Translations under genes and position numbers: made by a program
In this document: in pieces, positions 1 through 12,300 of the stretch
Layout: each line of letters begins with the position of its first letter
Position numbering within the stretch: the first letter of the stretch is position 1
Notes under the pieces: model-generated
The model's input: only the letters and a program-made list of their open reading frames with translations
The model's database searches: none
Told to the model about the DNA's origin: nothing
DNA from: Helopsaltes ochotensis
Taxonomy: Eukaryota; Chordata; Aves; Passeriformes; Locustellidae
NCBI GenBank assembly: GCA_013400155.1
Contig: VXBM01000678.1
Location: 397,905-461,904 of the forward strand
Length of the DNA: 64,000 nucleotides
Direction of reading: 5' to 3'

Positions 1-147
1 NNNNNNNNNNNNNNNNNNNNNNNNNNNNNNNNNNNNNNNNNNNNNNNNNNNNNNNNNNNNNNNNNNNNNNNNNNNNNNNNNNNNNNNNNNNNNNNNNNNN
101 NNNNNNNNNNNNNNNNNNNNNNNNNNNNNNNNNNNNNNNNNNNNNNN
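1..147. other. Assembly gap (Ns)
   Basis: All bases are N. The gap falls inside intron 1 of GAD2, just downstream of its first exon, next to very GC-rich sequence that is often lost in short-read assemblies. Confidence 0.99.
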
Positions 148-1400
148 CCGGCCGCTCGGCGTCCCCCTACCTGTGCCGGGAGTCTCGGCGGCTGCGGAGC
201 CCTCCTCGGCTCCGAAGGGCCAGAAGCCGGAGCCGGGGCTTGCCATGGCGGAGGCGAACCGGCGGGGCGGGCGAGGAGCGGCGATCTGCAGCCCAGGCGG
301 CCCGAGCGAGTGTGCGTGAGTGTGAGTGTGCGGTGTGTAAGTGCGCGGCTGCGCCAGGCGGCGGCGGGCGAAGGGGCGGGAGCGCCCCGGGCACGCGTGG
401 GTGGGAGCGTCTCCCGTGGGCGCCCCCGGGCCGCGCCCCGCAGGCGCTGCTGCCCGGGACGGGGCGGCCGGCTCCGCGGGAAAAGGTGACCGCCGAGGCC
501 GCCGGCGGCGACGGCGTCGGCTGTTCTAAGGGGTGTCGGCAGCACCCGGCATCGGAGCAGCGAGGGGCGGCGGTGGGAGTACGACAGCGCTCGGGGCAGA
601 CCCGAGCTATAGGCGCTGCTTGAGCCGGGGCTGCAGCTGCCTTGGGGGCGAAGGCGAGCGAGGGTGCCTGTGCCGTCTTCACCCTTCCATACGGCCGCAG
701 CCCGGCGGGGCGGGCGGAGAGGGCTGAGCCGCCCGTGCCGCCGAGCGGAGTGGAATGGCGGTTTTCAAAGCCTTGGGGGGCGACCGCGGTGGTCCAGCGT
801 GGTACCTCGAGGGGAAGGCTGGGACTACGGGGAAGTATTCTCAGTCCTTTAAGATGCGAAGCGAAGGGAAATCCCCCCACCACAGCTCCCCCCTTTGCAC
901 CGGGGCACCTCCGCGCGTGCGAGCGGAGCACTTCTGGGCGGCGGCGCCGAGGGGGGGACAGCCCGTGCCGCCGGCGGTCCCGGGCTGGGGACCCGGGACA
1001 GACAGCCCCCGAGCGCCCGCCGTGCCATCGGCCCGGCCCACAGACACCGGGGAGCGCCCCGTCGGGCCGGGCCGCCGCGGAGCAGGCGCAGGTGGAGGGC
1101 CCCGCACGGGGCTGTGTTCCCGCTGTCCCTCCTGCTCCCGGGCAGGCAGGGGTGTCCTGGCTCGTACGGACGTGCGGGAGGAGCCTTGCGCGACGCCGCG
1201 GCTGCCCCCGCGTGTCCCTGGAGCCCCGGGGCACTCCCGGGCGCTTCCCGCAACATTCCGAGTGGGGGACTGCGTGGAACCGCCATCCTCGCTCCAGCCC
1301 CGAGGGAGCAGAGTGCCCGGCGGCCAGACGGGAAGAACACGAAAACAACTGTTCCCATTCCCTTCACGACGTCTCTGAAGGCGACCCAAACTCATTTTTC
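148..1400. promoter_or_regulatory. GAD2: CpG island, presumed GAD2 promoter
   Basis: The sequence is strongly GC-rich with dense CpG, in sharp contrast to the AT-rich DNA from about 1650 onward. It contains the first coding exon of GAD2 (minus strand) and extends about 1.1 kb upstream of its start codon, so it should hold the GAD2 5' UTR and core promoter. I see no convincing TATA box on the minus strand, which fits a CpG-island promoter with dispersed starts. The right edge is gradual, GC falling between about 1350 and 1650. Several long open frames here are by-products of high GC and are not called as genes. Confidence 0.8.
171..246 (-). CDS. GAD2: Glutamate decarboxylase 2 (GAD65), first coding exon, partial gene
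   Basis: GAD65 converts glutamate to GABA with pyridoxal phosphate and associates with synaptic vesicle membranes in GABAergic neurons. Only the first 25 codons are here. The minus strand reads ATG at 246, giving MASPGSGFWPFGAEEG and then ETPGT, followed by one base of the next codon and a GTAGGG donor at 170-165. The opening MASPGSGFW and the PGT just before the splice match the known vertebrate GAD65 N terminus, and the split alanine codon fits. This segment begins the N-terminal membrane-targeting region; the palmitoylated cysteines, the catalytic domain and all other exons lie beyond the N gap. The start lies in a Kozak-like context (GCCATGG) inside a CpG island. MYO3A lies upstream in the same direction, as in mammals. 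Confidence 0.93.
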
Positions 1401-1900
1401 CGCCCAGCCGGGTCTCCGCCAGAGCCCTGCCGTGGCTGCCCCTCCTCTGGCACAGGAGGGATTTCAAGCCCTGGCCTTGGAGGGAGGCAGGCGGGACCAC
1501 TCCAGGCCAGGATGTGGCTCTGCCGAGACCGGTGGTCACGCAGGGCCCCCATGCTGCTCGCAGCCAGGCCCTGTGCTCAGCCCGGGGCATCCCTCTGCTT
1601 CCTGCAGGCACCCAGATGCTTATGAGTGTCCCGCCATGAGAGCTCACAGAAATGTGCCAATGCTTTAAAACACTGCTGTAGTGGGAAAGCAGAAGAAAAC
1701 CAGTCCAGGCGTCTCTTTGTGTGAAATTACGGTCTGTTACAGTTGCCGCATCACGCTGGCTTGCACGTAGACAGTAACTCCAGCTTTCCACGGCCAGAGG
1801 CTGCTGTGAGCCCTTCCCTGCCTTGCTCACTCATGCCCCAGTCCACAGTGTTTTGTCGGTTCTGGGTGTAATTCAGACACAACCAACCATATCACTGCTT
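1401..1900. other. Short intergenic spacer between MYO3A 3' end and the GAD2 CpG island
   Basis: The sequence passes from GC-rich to AT-rich. I see no coding exon or recognisable repeat. Distal GAD2 regulatory elements could be here, but I cannot point to a specific one. Confidence 0.6.
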
Positions 1901-3202
1901 TGTACATTTTTATTTACTTTATTGTTTCAATAATACATGACAAAGCAACTTGCAAACAGATTTCAATTTTTTAACAATTCATAGGAAATTTTACATTGCA
2001 TTACATTTTAATCTAGTGCACAGCCTTGTAACTAGTTACAGATCAGGAAGCGATGGTTATCTGTCTCTGGGGAAAAAGCCAAATGTGTGTGGGGAATGGA
2101 CAAAACCCAGCCCCTGTGGCTGACTGCTGCCGCCAATTGTCACATTTAGGAGAGCTGAGCAACAGAGTAGGATCAGGCCTTTATGCTGGCATCATGAAAT
2201 TTGCCTTCTCTTGCTTTGCAGCTGGGAACATGCAATTATGAATCCTGAAAGGGAGCGCTGCAATTATCTGTGTGGTTTCTGTGAAATAAGGTCCTTTGAA
2301 TAAGGAATCAGGGGGAAATTTGAACACTGTGGCTATTGCTTTTATTTTCATTTAATTTCTAGTGGAACTGATTAAGAATGATCATTACATTTCAGCAGCA
2401 ATCAACCAGAGAGTGTATTTCTATTCCTTTCTTGGTTCCCCAGAGATTAAGATTCCTAAAAATCTAATGCAAATGAGAACAAAGCAAACATAATTTAAAA
2501 GTTCATCACTTAGTCACAAAGCTCAGAGGCAGAGGAGAGGGCTGGATATGCTTCCCATAAATGGACATCTCCAACATAAAGATTATATACATGATATTGA
2601 CCTTTAAAACTGGCTACTAGCTTTACAGTAAAGTCAATAATGAAATAAACTGCCATAGTATGCTATCCAATTAATCGTATACATTGATTTTCATGAGAGG
2701 GACACTTGCCACTAACAGGTCATCCCAAATTTTAGGCAATGTAAACTAAAATAAGCAGAAACTCCCCCATGGCGCTCTTGTAAATTTTTCCTGTAAAAGA
2801 ATTTATTAGAAACAATAACTAAGGTTTTCTGAATGTGCATATGGAAATTTGAAAGCTTAACTAGGGAACTATAAAGTAAATTATTTTGATTGGATGAGAG
2901 TGATGAGATGGAAAAAAGGGAAATATGCACTGAGGAAAGTAAACTAGATTTAAGCTGTTTAATAATTTTAGGATGTAGCAATGGTACACAAAAGAAAGCT
3001 GATTTTTATATTAGGGAAGAACATGACAGTGTCCCTTTGCAATGGTGTTGGACTGTAAACCACAGTAATTCATATTCACATGAACACACACATAAACTTG
3101 AAACATTGAAGATTAAAAAAAAAAAGAGGAAACACATGGTATAAAATGATAAAAAAATTTATGCTAATAAAAGCCAAATGGCAGCAGGAGCAGCAGCAGC
3201 AG
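1890..3202 (-). other. MYO3A: Presumed 3' UTR of MYO3A
   Basis: AT-rich sequence follows the MYO3A stop codon and ends at the candidate poly(A) signals. A CAG-type run (GCAGCAG) lies just after the stop. No intron or repeat is evident. The extent is inferred from the signals, not from transcripts. Confidence 0.5.
1909..1923 (-). terminator. MYO3A: Candidate poly(A) signals of MYO3A
   Basis: Two AATAAA hexamers occur on the minus strand, at 1923-1918 and 1914-1909. They are the last clear signals before the GC-rich GAD2 promoter and would give a 3' UTR of about 1.3 kb after the stop at 3203. An earlier cleavage site is possible. Confidence 0.5.
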
Positions 3203-3317
3203 CTAGAACTGCTGGATAAGGCGCCGGCGCTGTGAGGTCTTCCGCAGCAGTCGTCTGTAGTCATAGGGATTATCTTCAGCTTTGCTCTCTTCCAGGGGTC
3301 TTTCTGCAACCCTCGAC
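3203..3317 (-). CDS. MYO3A: MYO3A last coding exon: tail homology II and stop
   Basis: The exon follows a CCCTAG acceptor and encodes SRVAERPLEESKAEDNPYDY, then RRLLRKTSQRRRLIQQF and TAG at 3205-3203. The basic C-terminal block is the class III tail homology II motif, an ATP-independent actin-binding segment in human MYO3A that MYO3B lacks. It identifies the paralog. One base completes the Arg codon begun in the previous exon. Confidence 0.96.
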
Positions 3318-6300
3318 CTAGGGATTAAGCAAAGAAGTGTTTTAGAAATTAAAGTCAAAACATTTACCTTGGCAAACACTCCTAATCGACTGCTTAACCT
3401 CCACCCTTGTGGAGGAAAAACAAAAGGAGAAAGAAAAAAAATCAGCTGACTTTGCTAGGCCGCTTCCTGTGCTGCACAAAACATGCACCTCGGAACAAAC
3501 ACATTATATGCTAGAAGCAAATGAACACAGAAGAACAACATGTTCTTCTATGAAGGAGACATTACAAAATGACATAAAAACGTTGAGAGCACGGGCATGC
3601 TTTGCAGTAGCATTTGCCTGATGGTTACTGCACCAGATTTTCAATTGGCATAAATTTGTTTGCTCTGTATTTAACCTGCCTCTGGAGTTCACTGTAAGCG
3701 TCCATCTCATTTTATTTTATTTTCAGATGGCAAGATGCATTTTGGATGCCACCTCTAACAGGCTGGAATCATGTGGCATCGGCTGTTACCATGGAGCAAG
3801 ATTAAAACTAAAAGACAGTTATTTAAAAAGTAAATTACTCTGAAATAATTACAAAAATTTGTAGTGTTCTACACTTAAGGTGCCCCCACCATTGCTCCTA
3901 TACCAATGTCAAAGGTAAACTGCCAAATAAAAAGTACTCAATGCTTCACATCTGTAGATTGAAATGTCTGTACAGTCTTTATATCCTGGTGACCCTATTC
4001 AAGAGATACTGAAGTGCAGAAATGTTTATTAATTGCATTCATCTGCCCTCTGAGGTAACTGTAAATTTAGAAGTTACACATATTTTTTTTCACTATGGCT
4101 ACTTAGGCTGCAATCAGAGCAGCAAACAGTAAAGGATAAGACATTCCTTTTAGTCAGCTCAGTAGCAAAACTTACTCTCACCTAAACCAGACCTCAGGGT
4201 GACATATTTGGTGTAATTAACCACCTTAGAAATGCAACATTTTCTAATAGTTGTGAACTATATGGTAATTCCCTGCTATTATTACTTATAATTACACATC
4301 TTCACTTTCCTGAAACTAATTTAGATCCTACATGAAAAAAAGGCCAGAAATGAAATATGGAAGGTGCACAAAACATTCTACATTCTAAATGTTCTACAAA
4401 CATCTTCTCTATTACTACAGATACATTTTCAAATTCAGTGCTAATCCCAGGCTTAGCATTTCCCTTAAGACTCCGACCTAGATAGCTTTCCAAGCTTTTC
4501 TTACATTTAGGAACATGCAAGAAGATACAATTATATTAAGATATATAAATGTGTGTTTGCATGTGCAGTATGTGTGAGTGCATTGGCAAGAGTGAGAATA
4601 TGAATTTCCTTAGCCTGGCAGTGGTCACCCTCTATGAAGTCTATGTGGGAAGAGGAGGTCGAGCAACCCCTCCCTTTGGGGTTTTTCTCCTGGCTGTCCA
4701 CCTTGGTGAGGTGCATGCAGGCTACAGACACCTGTGCTGCTACAGGACAGCAGGAGAATGAGGCAGTCAAGCTGGAGTCCTGCAGAAAACATGCAGAAAG
4801 TCTAGTCCATGTCCCCCCTAACTAATCAGAAATACAGATTTTTAGGTTCTGCTTCAGTTTAATTTTATTTTAGATCAGAGATGCAGAATGTCTGTCCATC
4901 TGGCCCTTGGGAAACCAAAAACTGGCAGTTAGGCTGAACACCAATCACACCGGCATTTATCCCTCTTGCATGGGGAATATTTCAGATATTCCCATTTAGA
5001 GATGGGAAATTTTAGCTATATGTTTTGCAAGATAATGTCTAAAATAATAGATCTATGTGTAATTTGAAAGTGCATTTCTTTTCTTTTTATTAATATTTTG
5101 AATATGTCAACAAAGATAATACGTATTTTTCCTATTACTATTTTGTGTGAATTACCGCTCAGTAGCTCGTAGAATGGAAGTCCTGCGCTCAATTGGGTAT
5201 CTCTTCCTTCTTGTGGTAGTGCTGCTGTCCTTGGAGCTGGAGTCAGTAGATGAAATTTCTTGGTAGTAGATATCTAAATCTAGCACTTTGCTGAGACTAA
5301 TAAATAAGAACACTAAGTTAACAGTTTAACTTTTCAATATTATTTTCAACATACAAACCCAAGGCAGCCACATATCATTATTAGCTCTGTTTATGTGTCA
5401 AGGATCTAAGGAGAAATATATATTGGCACAAAAAACCAGTCTCTGAAGTATGACTGCTGTACAATGTAGATATTGAGAATTTTGAAATGCTAAATACTTT
5501 TATATATTCATAAAGGCAACAGAGATTACTGAAATTGTTTGGGTCTGCCATTAGACTCAGTGGAGAGGCATTTTTATAGTATAATTCATCTGGTCTATTT
5601 CAGATATCTCTTTGAGCAAGAGATGAATCATTTTCCTAAAGATGACTATTTTTTTCTCTGACTACAAGAAGAGAGTCTAAAGCAACTAGTTCAGATATGG
5701 GTGTCAATAATGCAGGTATCTCTTATTTTGATAGGTGAATGCTATCCAGGGTATTATACATACAGAAAAAAATAAATCCCAACACCCATTTTAGTAAGGA
5801 AAGAAATAATATCCTAAAAAAAGAAACTGAATAGGGAAGTTCAGAATTCAATCCTCCCATTATTAGAAACCAGAAGTAATTCATTTATTTAACTTGCTAT
5901 GTTCCACTAATACAGAGTCAGCACGTGAAAGAAGATGCAGTCAGGGAATTGGCTAACTAGATTTAAGATGAGTGAAAACTAACTGAGGCCAATGAGAGAA
6001 AACACTAAATATTGGTGTAAACACTAGATTTTGGTGTGTTAGTTATTTTTCCTCCTAGACTGGAGTCAACAGGTGTGATTGTTTTGTTTAGCATCTAAAT
6101 GACATGAGAAAAAAAGCTGAAAGAGACCAAACATGGGGGACGTGGACATAAGGTCAATCCTTTCAGCTGCGGCATACTCAAGTGCAATTTAAATTGTGGT
6201 TGAATGAAGTTCAAAGCTGTAAGCACATTTTATATAGATGTAATGTCATGCAACATTCTCTAAGATACATATTTTAGCCACGGAGTTTGTACTCTGCAAC

Positions 6301-9300
6301 CTCAGCCGAGGATAGTGCAGAGAGCCCATTCATCTGGTGGCTGTGAGCAGGCTGCCATCGCACACGGTGCCACAGCAGTGCCACTGAGGGGGCAGCAGAA
6401 AAGCCTCTGTATAGAAACAATAAACAAACAAATAAAATAAAGCTATGACGTATGTCAGGAGCTGCAAACCAGGGCAGCAGCACACATAAGATATGGAAGG
6501 ACAGAATATACCTACTGCTTCCTTCTTTTCTGCAGAGATCAATAAGAATAGGTTAGTTACACTGGGAAGAAAACATTTCTGGTTCAAATTTCAAGGGCTA
6601 CTCTTCTGTAGCTGTTATTCAGAGTTATTGCTTTAATTTTTTATTACCTATTTCCAGATACTCATATATTTTTAGGAGAAAATTTTGGCAGTCTTTGTAT
6701 TTTTGCTGACAAAAAAGAACTGGTTGCCCATTTGCTTTGACAAGAATTTTAAGCACCTTCAATTATTTTCTGTGCCAGAACTATCTGTGATGTGGACCTT
6801 ATCTTATTATAATGTCTGTGTTACCATGGTAAAGGACCATGTTTTAGGAAAACTGAATGACTGAATTCTATTATGGATTTTAGTCAATGAAAACTGCATT
6901 TTAACTTTGTATACATGTCCCCCTGTGAATCACCAAATTACTGTTCTTTTTTCAATGCTTTATTCTCCCAGTGGAAGTACAGCTAAAAACTATTCTGAAG
7001 TACTGGAGCAACAATAGTGAGATAATGAAAAAAATTACCTTTCTTTTCTTGGTTTCCGTTTTTCATCTTGTATTGATTTCTAAGAAAATAAAAAGCAATT
7101 AAAAATACTAAAAGGAAAGCTTATGCAAACATATAATTCATTAATGTTGGGTAGAAGAGTGTTGTATATTTTTTAGTAAAAGAAATGGTAGAAAATGAGC
7201 AAATGTCCCAGAAAAACCTCTTTTAAAAACCTTTGAGACTGAGAATGAGATTAGCATTGCTGCTTCCAAATTTATTGCCATACTGTGAAAAAAAAAGCCG
7301 AAGTAATGATGGTCACAACAGAAAAAGATCTAAAACTTTCAAATAGCTATAGCTGTTTTAATGAAGTTGATAACACTATCTCACTGAGACAAATTTACTG
7401 TGATGCCATGAGAATTTCCATGAATAGAAGCAATGCGGAGACATAATCCTATTCTCATTAATGCCAACGTAGTCTTCACACAGGTTTAGCAGAATAAAAT
7501 GGACAAAGGCTCCATTTAAAAACAGTATAATAGGTGACAAAAGAACCTTTAGGATACAAGATTTCTAAAAATGCAAAGGAGAGAAGATTCATAGGGAATG
7601 TGAATAATTTCTTATCTCTAATAGAGTTCTATCCCTACAGCCAAAACAATGCTATGTTGCAGCACCTAATACATCATACTTCAAAGGCAGTTTTTTTAGT
7701 GCAGATTGTGGTCTTAATTGTGTTTCTTGCAAATGAGTGAAAGCATATTAGAACTAGGGACTGTAAAGTCACTGCAAATCAGAAATCTTGATGGACTTCA
7801 GTATGCAGGCAAATGAACATGACATATAATTCCAAAATGATAGGCTGATTTAAAAACCAAAAAATAAAATTCTTGTGCCTTATATGAACAATGGGCTATT
7901 GTCAGGCTTCAGTTATACCTGTATACCCCTTCAGGTCATCTGATATGCAAGGAGATGTGTGAGAAGGTAAGGTGTCTAATTAATGTCTGTAGTATGATGT
8001 GTGAGAAAAATCTGATTTTGCAAAAGACAGAGAAATGTTTTTAAGAATGCACTCATATTGTGTTTCTTCACTTTCATATGATCTGAGCTTGATAATAATC
8101 TGTGAATGCCTGAAGGTCACAGAGATTTTTGATAAGGTGAAAAATTCATAATAGCTGGGAAAGCGGACTGCCCTCTAAAGCTGACTACCATCTGAAGTTA
8201 GAGCTTAATGACTTACCCAAGGTCTAAGAATTTAACAACCAGTAGGTCTCCTTTCTAAGCTTCAGTGTATAGACATTTACACTGAACCTTTCCCTGATCA
8301 GAGAACTGCATGTCAGGAAAACAAGTTTCTCTTTTTCACACTTTCTTGAAAATACAACTCATTGAAGGTAATATTGATTAATACATTGAAAAGCTGCTGC
8401 TAAAAAAATGATTAAAAGTCTCCTGGAACTGCTGCAGTTTTTGTTTGCACTGATGCCATCGCTGTTTTCTGATATGGAGCTGGCCATGTAACAAATTAGC
8501 TCTCAGAAAATACTATGTTCCTGACCCAATAGTCTTAGTTTCCTAAACAGGTATTTACTTCAGAATTGCCCTTCTCAGAAATTTCCAAATACAGATTCTG
8601 TGTCATGTCGTTCATTTCAGTCCTTTATCTCACCAATCTTGCTTTCACAAAATAAATTTTATTCTTTCACGCAAATTTATTTTTAAGAATGTAATTTTTT
8701 TTCAGAATATGACCATTCCAAAGCTGTGTTATTTCAAACCCCCTGAAAAAAACATAGCTGTATTTGTCTTTTTTTTGTATGCCAGACACAACTGTCCCTA
8801 CAGGCCCTGGTGACACCTTCTGTTGAAAGGAGAAGCAATTGCTACGGTTAGTTTATTAGCTGGGTTCTCACCAGCTGTTAAAATAGGTCACTAAGATACA
8901 GGCACCTCGAGCAAATCAGTTTAATTGCTTTTTTTGTTGGAAGTGCTTTCTGAGCTGCTTTTACATTTTCACTCTTTCTGCTTGCTTTCTTGCCTTTTTC
9001 CCTATATTTAAGGGCACTGAAGTCAAGAGGGGAAAGCAGCACTCAGTATCTGAACTTGGACCAAAGGCTATATATAGTGACACTCAAATCCATTAGTCTC
9101 CTGAGCTGTTGGTATTTGCCAATGCCTTCATAATCACAATCTGACACATTTGTAAAGGAAGTTACAGTGTGCATACTAATACAACTTATTTTAGTATTTG
9201 CTCTCTCTGCAAGATCAAGCACTAATTTAGATGCTCAAAATAGCTTCAAACAAACCTGTGCCTCTCCTGGTTCCCTCCTGTGACTTACAAAGAAACTATG

Positions 9301-12300
9301 GAGAGAGGGCACTTGATTTGGGTATTGAAAATGCAAATGTTACTTATGTACATAACGAAAGTGCGTATGTTTAGGTACAAAAGTAAACACTGGTCTGATA
9401 TAGCTCCCCGGTCTGGGTAACTCTGAACTTCCATTTGAAATCTCATTTGAAATGCAAAGTTTGTGGCCTGCCTCCTTTCAGCAGGACAAAGGTTTTATGC
9501 TGCATTAGAGAAGAATAATAGGAATTGGGCAGTTAGAAAGATAGTTTAGGTGGGAATTATCTGACAGTTTTAGCCCAGAAAAGCTTCTTAAACTCACATG
9601 TATTAGAGTGTAGTAGGTGGAGTCTTCTGGATTATTTAATGTCTTGGGCTTCCGTGGCCTTCTGGGGGGTCTCTGCATTGGGCGAGAGTCTTCTACTTTG
9701 GCCACAACTGTGAAAAAACAGAAGATAGCAATGCTTATTTCTTCATGGAACTGGAGGTTTTTGACCAAAAAAAAAAAAAAAAAGAGAGAGAATTTCACTA
9801 AAGAGAGAAAAAAAATTCACATAGCCACTTTTACTGCTTGCAGTAATTCAAGTAAGCAACTGATTTGGACATTTTCATCAGCAAAGAATGGGTTTATCCA
9901 CTTGAGTCCTGACTGCCCACAGGGACAAATGCCACATAATGAATGCCAGGCTGGAACAGCCTGAAGGTCTGCCTGGCACAGGCCTCTCCTTCTGGAAAGT
10001 GCTCTGAAGGGTAATGGCTACTGTGAGCCCACTGCCTCATAATGGGGACACGTGTGGCAGGGGTGATGTTTTTTCAGACTCAAGTCAATATTCAAGGTAC
10101 GGAATGAGGGAACTAGAATTAGGCCTCTGTTTCAGAGGTTGTCCTCTACATTATCACAGTGAAGATTTTCCTCCAGGTGTCCTCCTGAGGCTTTTCATTT
10201 CAAGCCAAATCATATGCCACTGGGCAACACAGCATGACCATGTCCAGCACATCCAATGTAGTTTATGTTAGTGTACTCAGATTTTGGTCTCTATTTCTAT
10301 AAAAACTTCCATGCAAACATGTGAAAACTGCCTTCACTCTAATAGAAATTATATCAAGATTTTAACACAAAATGGAACTACTGTCCCCTGGTAGTCTCCC
10401 AGTTCAGACTTAGACACTGACTTGCAGATTACATTGGCTGGCACATAGAGAACTAGAAAAATATCTTGGGTATTTGCTTGTTGAAAATCTATATGCAATT
10501 CAGTGCTAAGATACAGGGCTGCTTGGGGTCACAGGTTGCTTGTCACAGAGACAACACAGTGCAGGGTTCCTGGTGCCTAGAAAGACCACGGAACAGGCCC
10601 TGGAGGGACAAGAGACCACAAATGTACAGCCTGGTGAGCCTGGTCTCCTTCCCTTCAGCTACAGACAAAGTTAATGGTGACAGCAGTTCCTTCATGATGA
10701 TGGAGGAGGGGGGTTGCACAGCATCAGAACACTAATGGCAGAGATGGGTCACAGAGACGCATACGGGGTGGTGAATGAAGTCACAGCACAGTGGACTGAG
10801 TGTCTAAGGTATCTTGCATTATCCAGTGAGGTTTGATCTTGTCCTTGTCCCATCACAGATATACTAAGGAAAGTCCATGAAAAATAACATCTCCTTATTC
10901 ATAAATGAATATAGTCTGAGATTGGAATGGGGATCTAGATCCAGTGAATTACTAAAGTGTGTTTTGCTGATATAATCCACTTCCACATGAAGCGACTTTA
11001 CAATTTTGTTTCCCTATGACCATCAGAAACCCTTTTACATGATAAAAATAAAAAAAACTCTCCCATGTACAGCAGACATCTTTTTAATTAAGCAGGTAGC
11101 ACTATAATTTAAAATGAGAAATGATCAGTAATATATCAGTGTTGACTCCTGCAAAATTAGCTGTTTAAGTTTTTTGTTATGTGTGATAAATAAAGGCTTG
11201 TAAAGGTCATGGGTATACAGAGGAGCCAGAATGAATAATGTTAATTTAAAATGTAGTTGGATAATGATTACATTTACTGTTTTAGTTTCTTATCTGAAAT
11301 GCAGACTGCTTCTTCTGTAATGAATGAACAAGTATCTTTTTAACATTTTGCACCTAAGAGAACAATGGTGTTTTTCTAAGCCAGGTTCAGATAATTCATG
11401 TTAAAGAGTGAATTTTAGATGCAATAAATTAATTTCAGTAACCTGTATTAAATATAAGTGACATTCCTTGATTTCAATAGGTACAGCAGGCTTGACTCAG
11501 CTCTTAATGTGGACTGTTGCTACCTTGCTGCATTTCAAATGGGCCACCTGGAGTTATCTGACTTTCAATTTGTTTGAGAGAAGAGGCATATCTACCCTAT
11601 TTTATTTTTAAACACAACAGGAGTCCAAAGTGGAAACACTACCTGAAAAAAAATCCCTTAAAACTCAGTGTTGTTGAATAGAAACACCTAACACCCTGTC
11701 TGTAGGACATTTTCAAAAATTTTCTCAGAGATCATGACAGCATGAAAATCTGAAAAAAAAAATGAAGCAAATTTGGGGGACTCTAGGAAAATCCCAACAA
11801 AAAGGCTGTCATTATGCCTAAAGATTTTTTACTGTCCCCTAAGCATTCATCACTGTGTATGCTGTTACATTATTTAATTCATCAATGTCAAACAGATAAA
11901 GTATTATTGTATTCTAGATTACAGTTATTCCAACTGAAATTACTTGTATACGTCCTGTGTGTGTACTCTGTAAAGAAGACTGCTTTATACATTCAAAAAA
12001 TACCATTTTGACAATGATAAAGGTTTCAGTAAAAAAAAAGCTTTTCATCTCAACTCTTATGTAGCACATATGTATAAACTGTGCAAAAGAACAGGAGGAG
12101 GAAGAGGAGAAAGAAATACCACGTTGGGGGAGGCAGCCTTCTAAGCTTGGACCTTCATCATTCCTTTTTAAAATTGAATACAGGACTGAAAATGCCCTTC
12201 TGAGTTATGCCTCTAGATTACACAGTAAGGTTTTGCTGTCTTTGTTTCACCAGGAAGTGAAGCTGTTATTTCTTTTTGCACTTAGATTTGCACGTTCACT

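Noticed and set aside
535..590. Possible REST/NRSF half sites (CAGCACC and GACAGCGC) in the GAD2 promoter.
   Set aside because: The halves are about 37 bases apart, too far for canonical or known expanded spacing, and such short matches are expected in GC-rich DNA.
167..1830. Several long open frames on both strands (up to 393 codons).
   Set aside because: They lie in a CpG island where stop codons are rare, overlap each other in opposite frames, and have low-complexity Arg/Pro/Gly/Ala content. Only the 76-bp GAD2 exon has family support.
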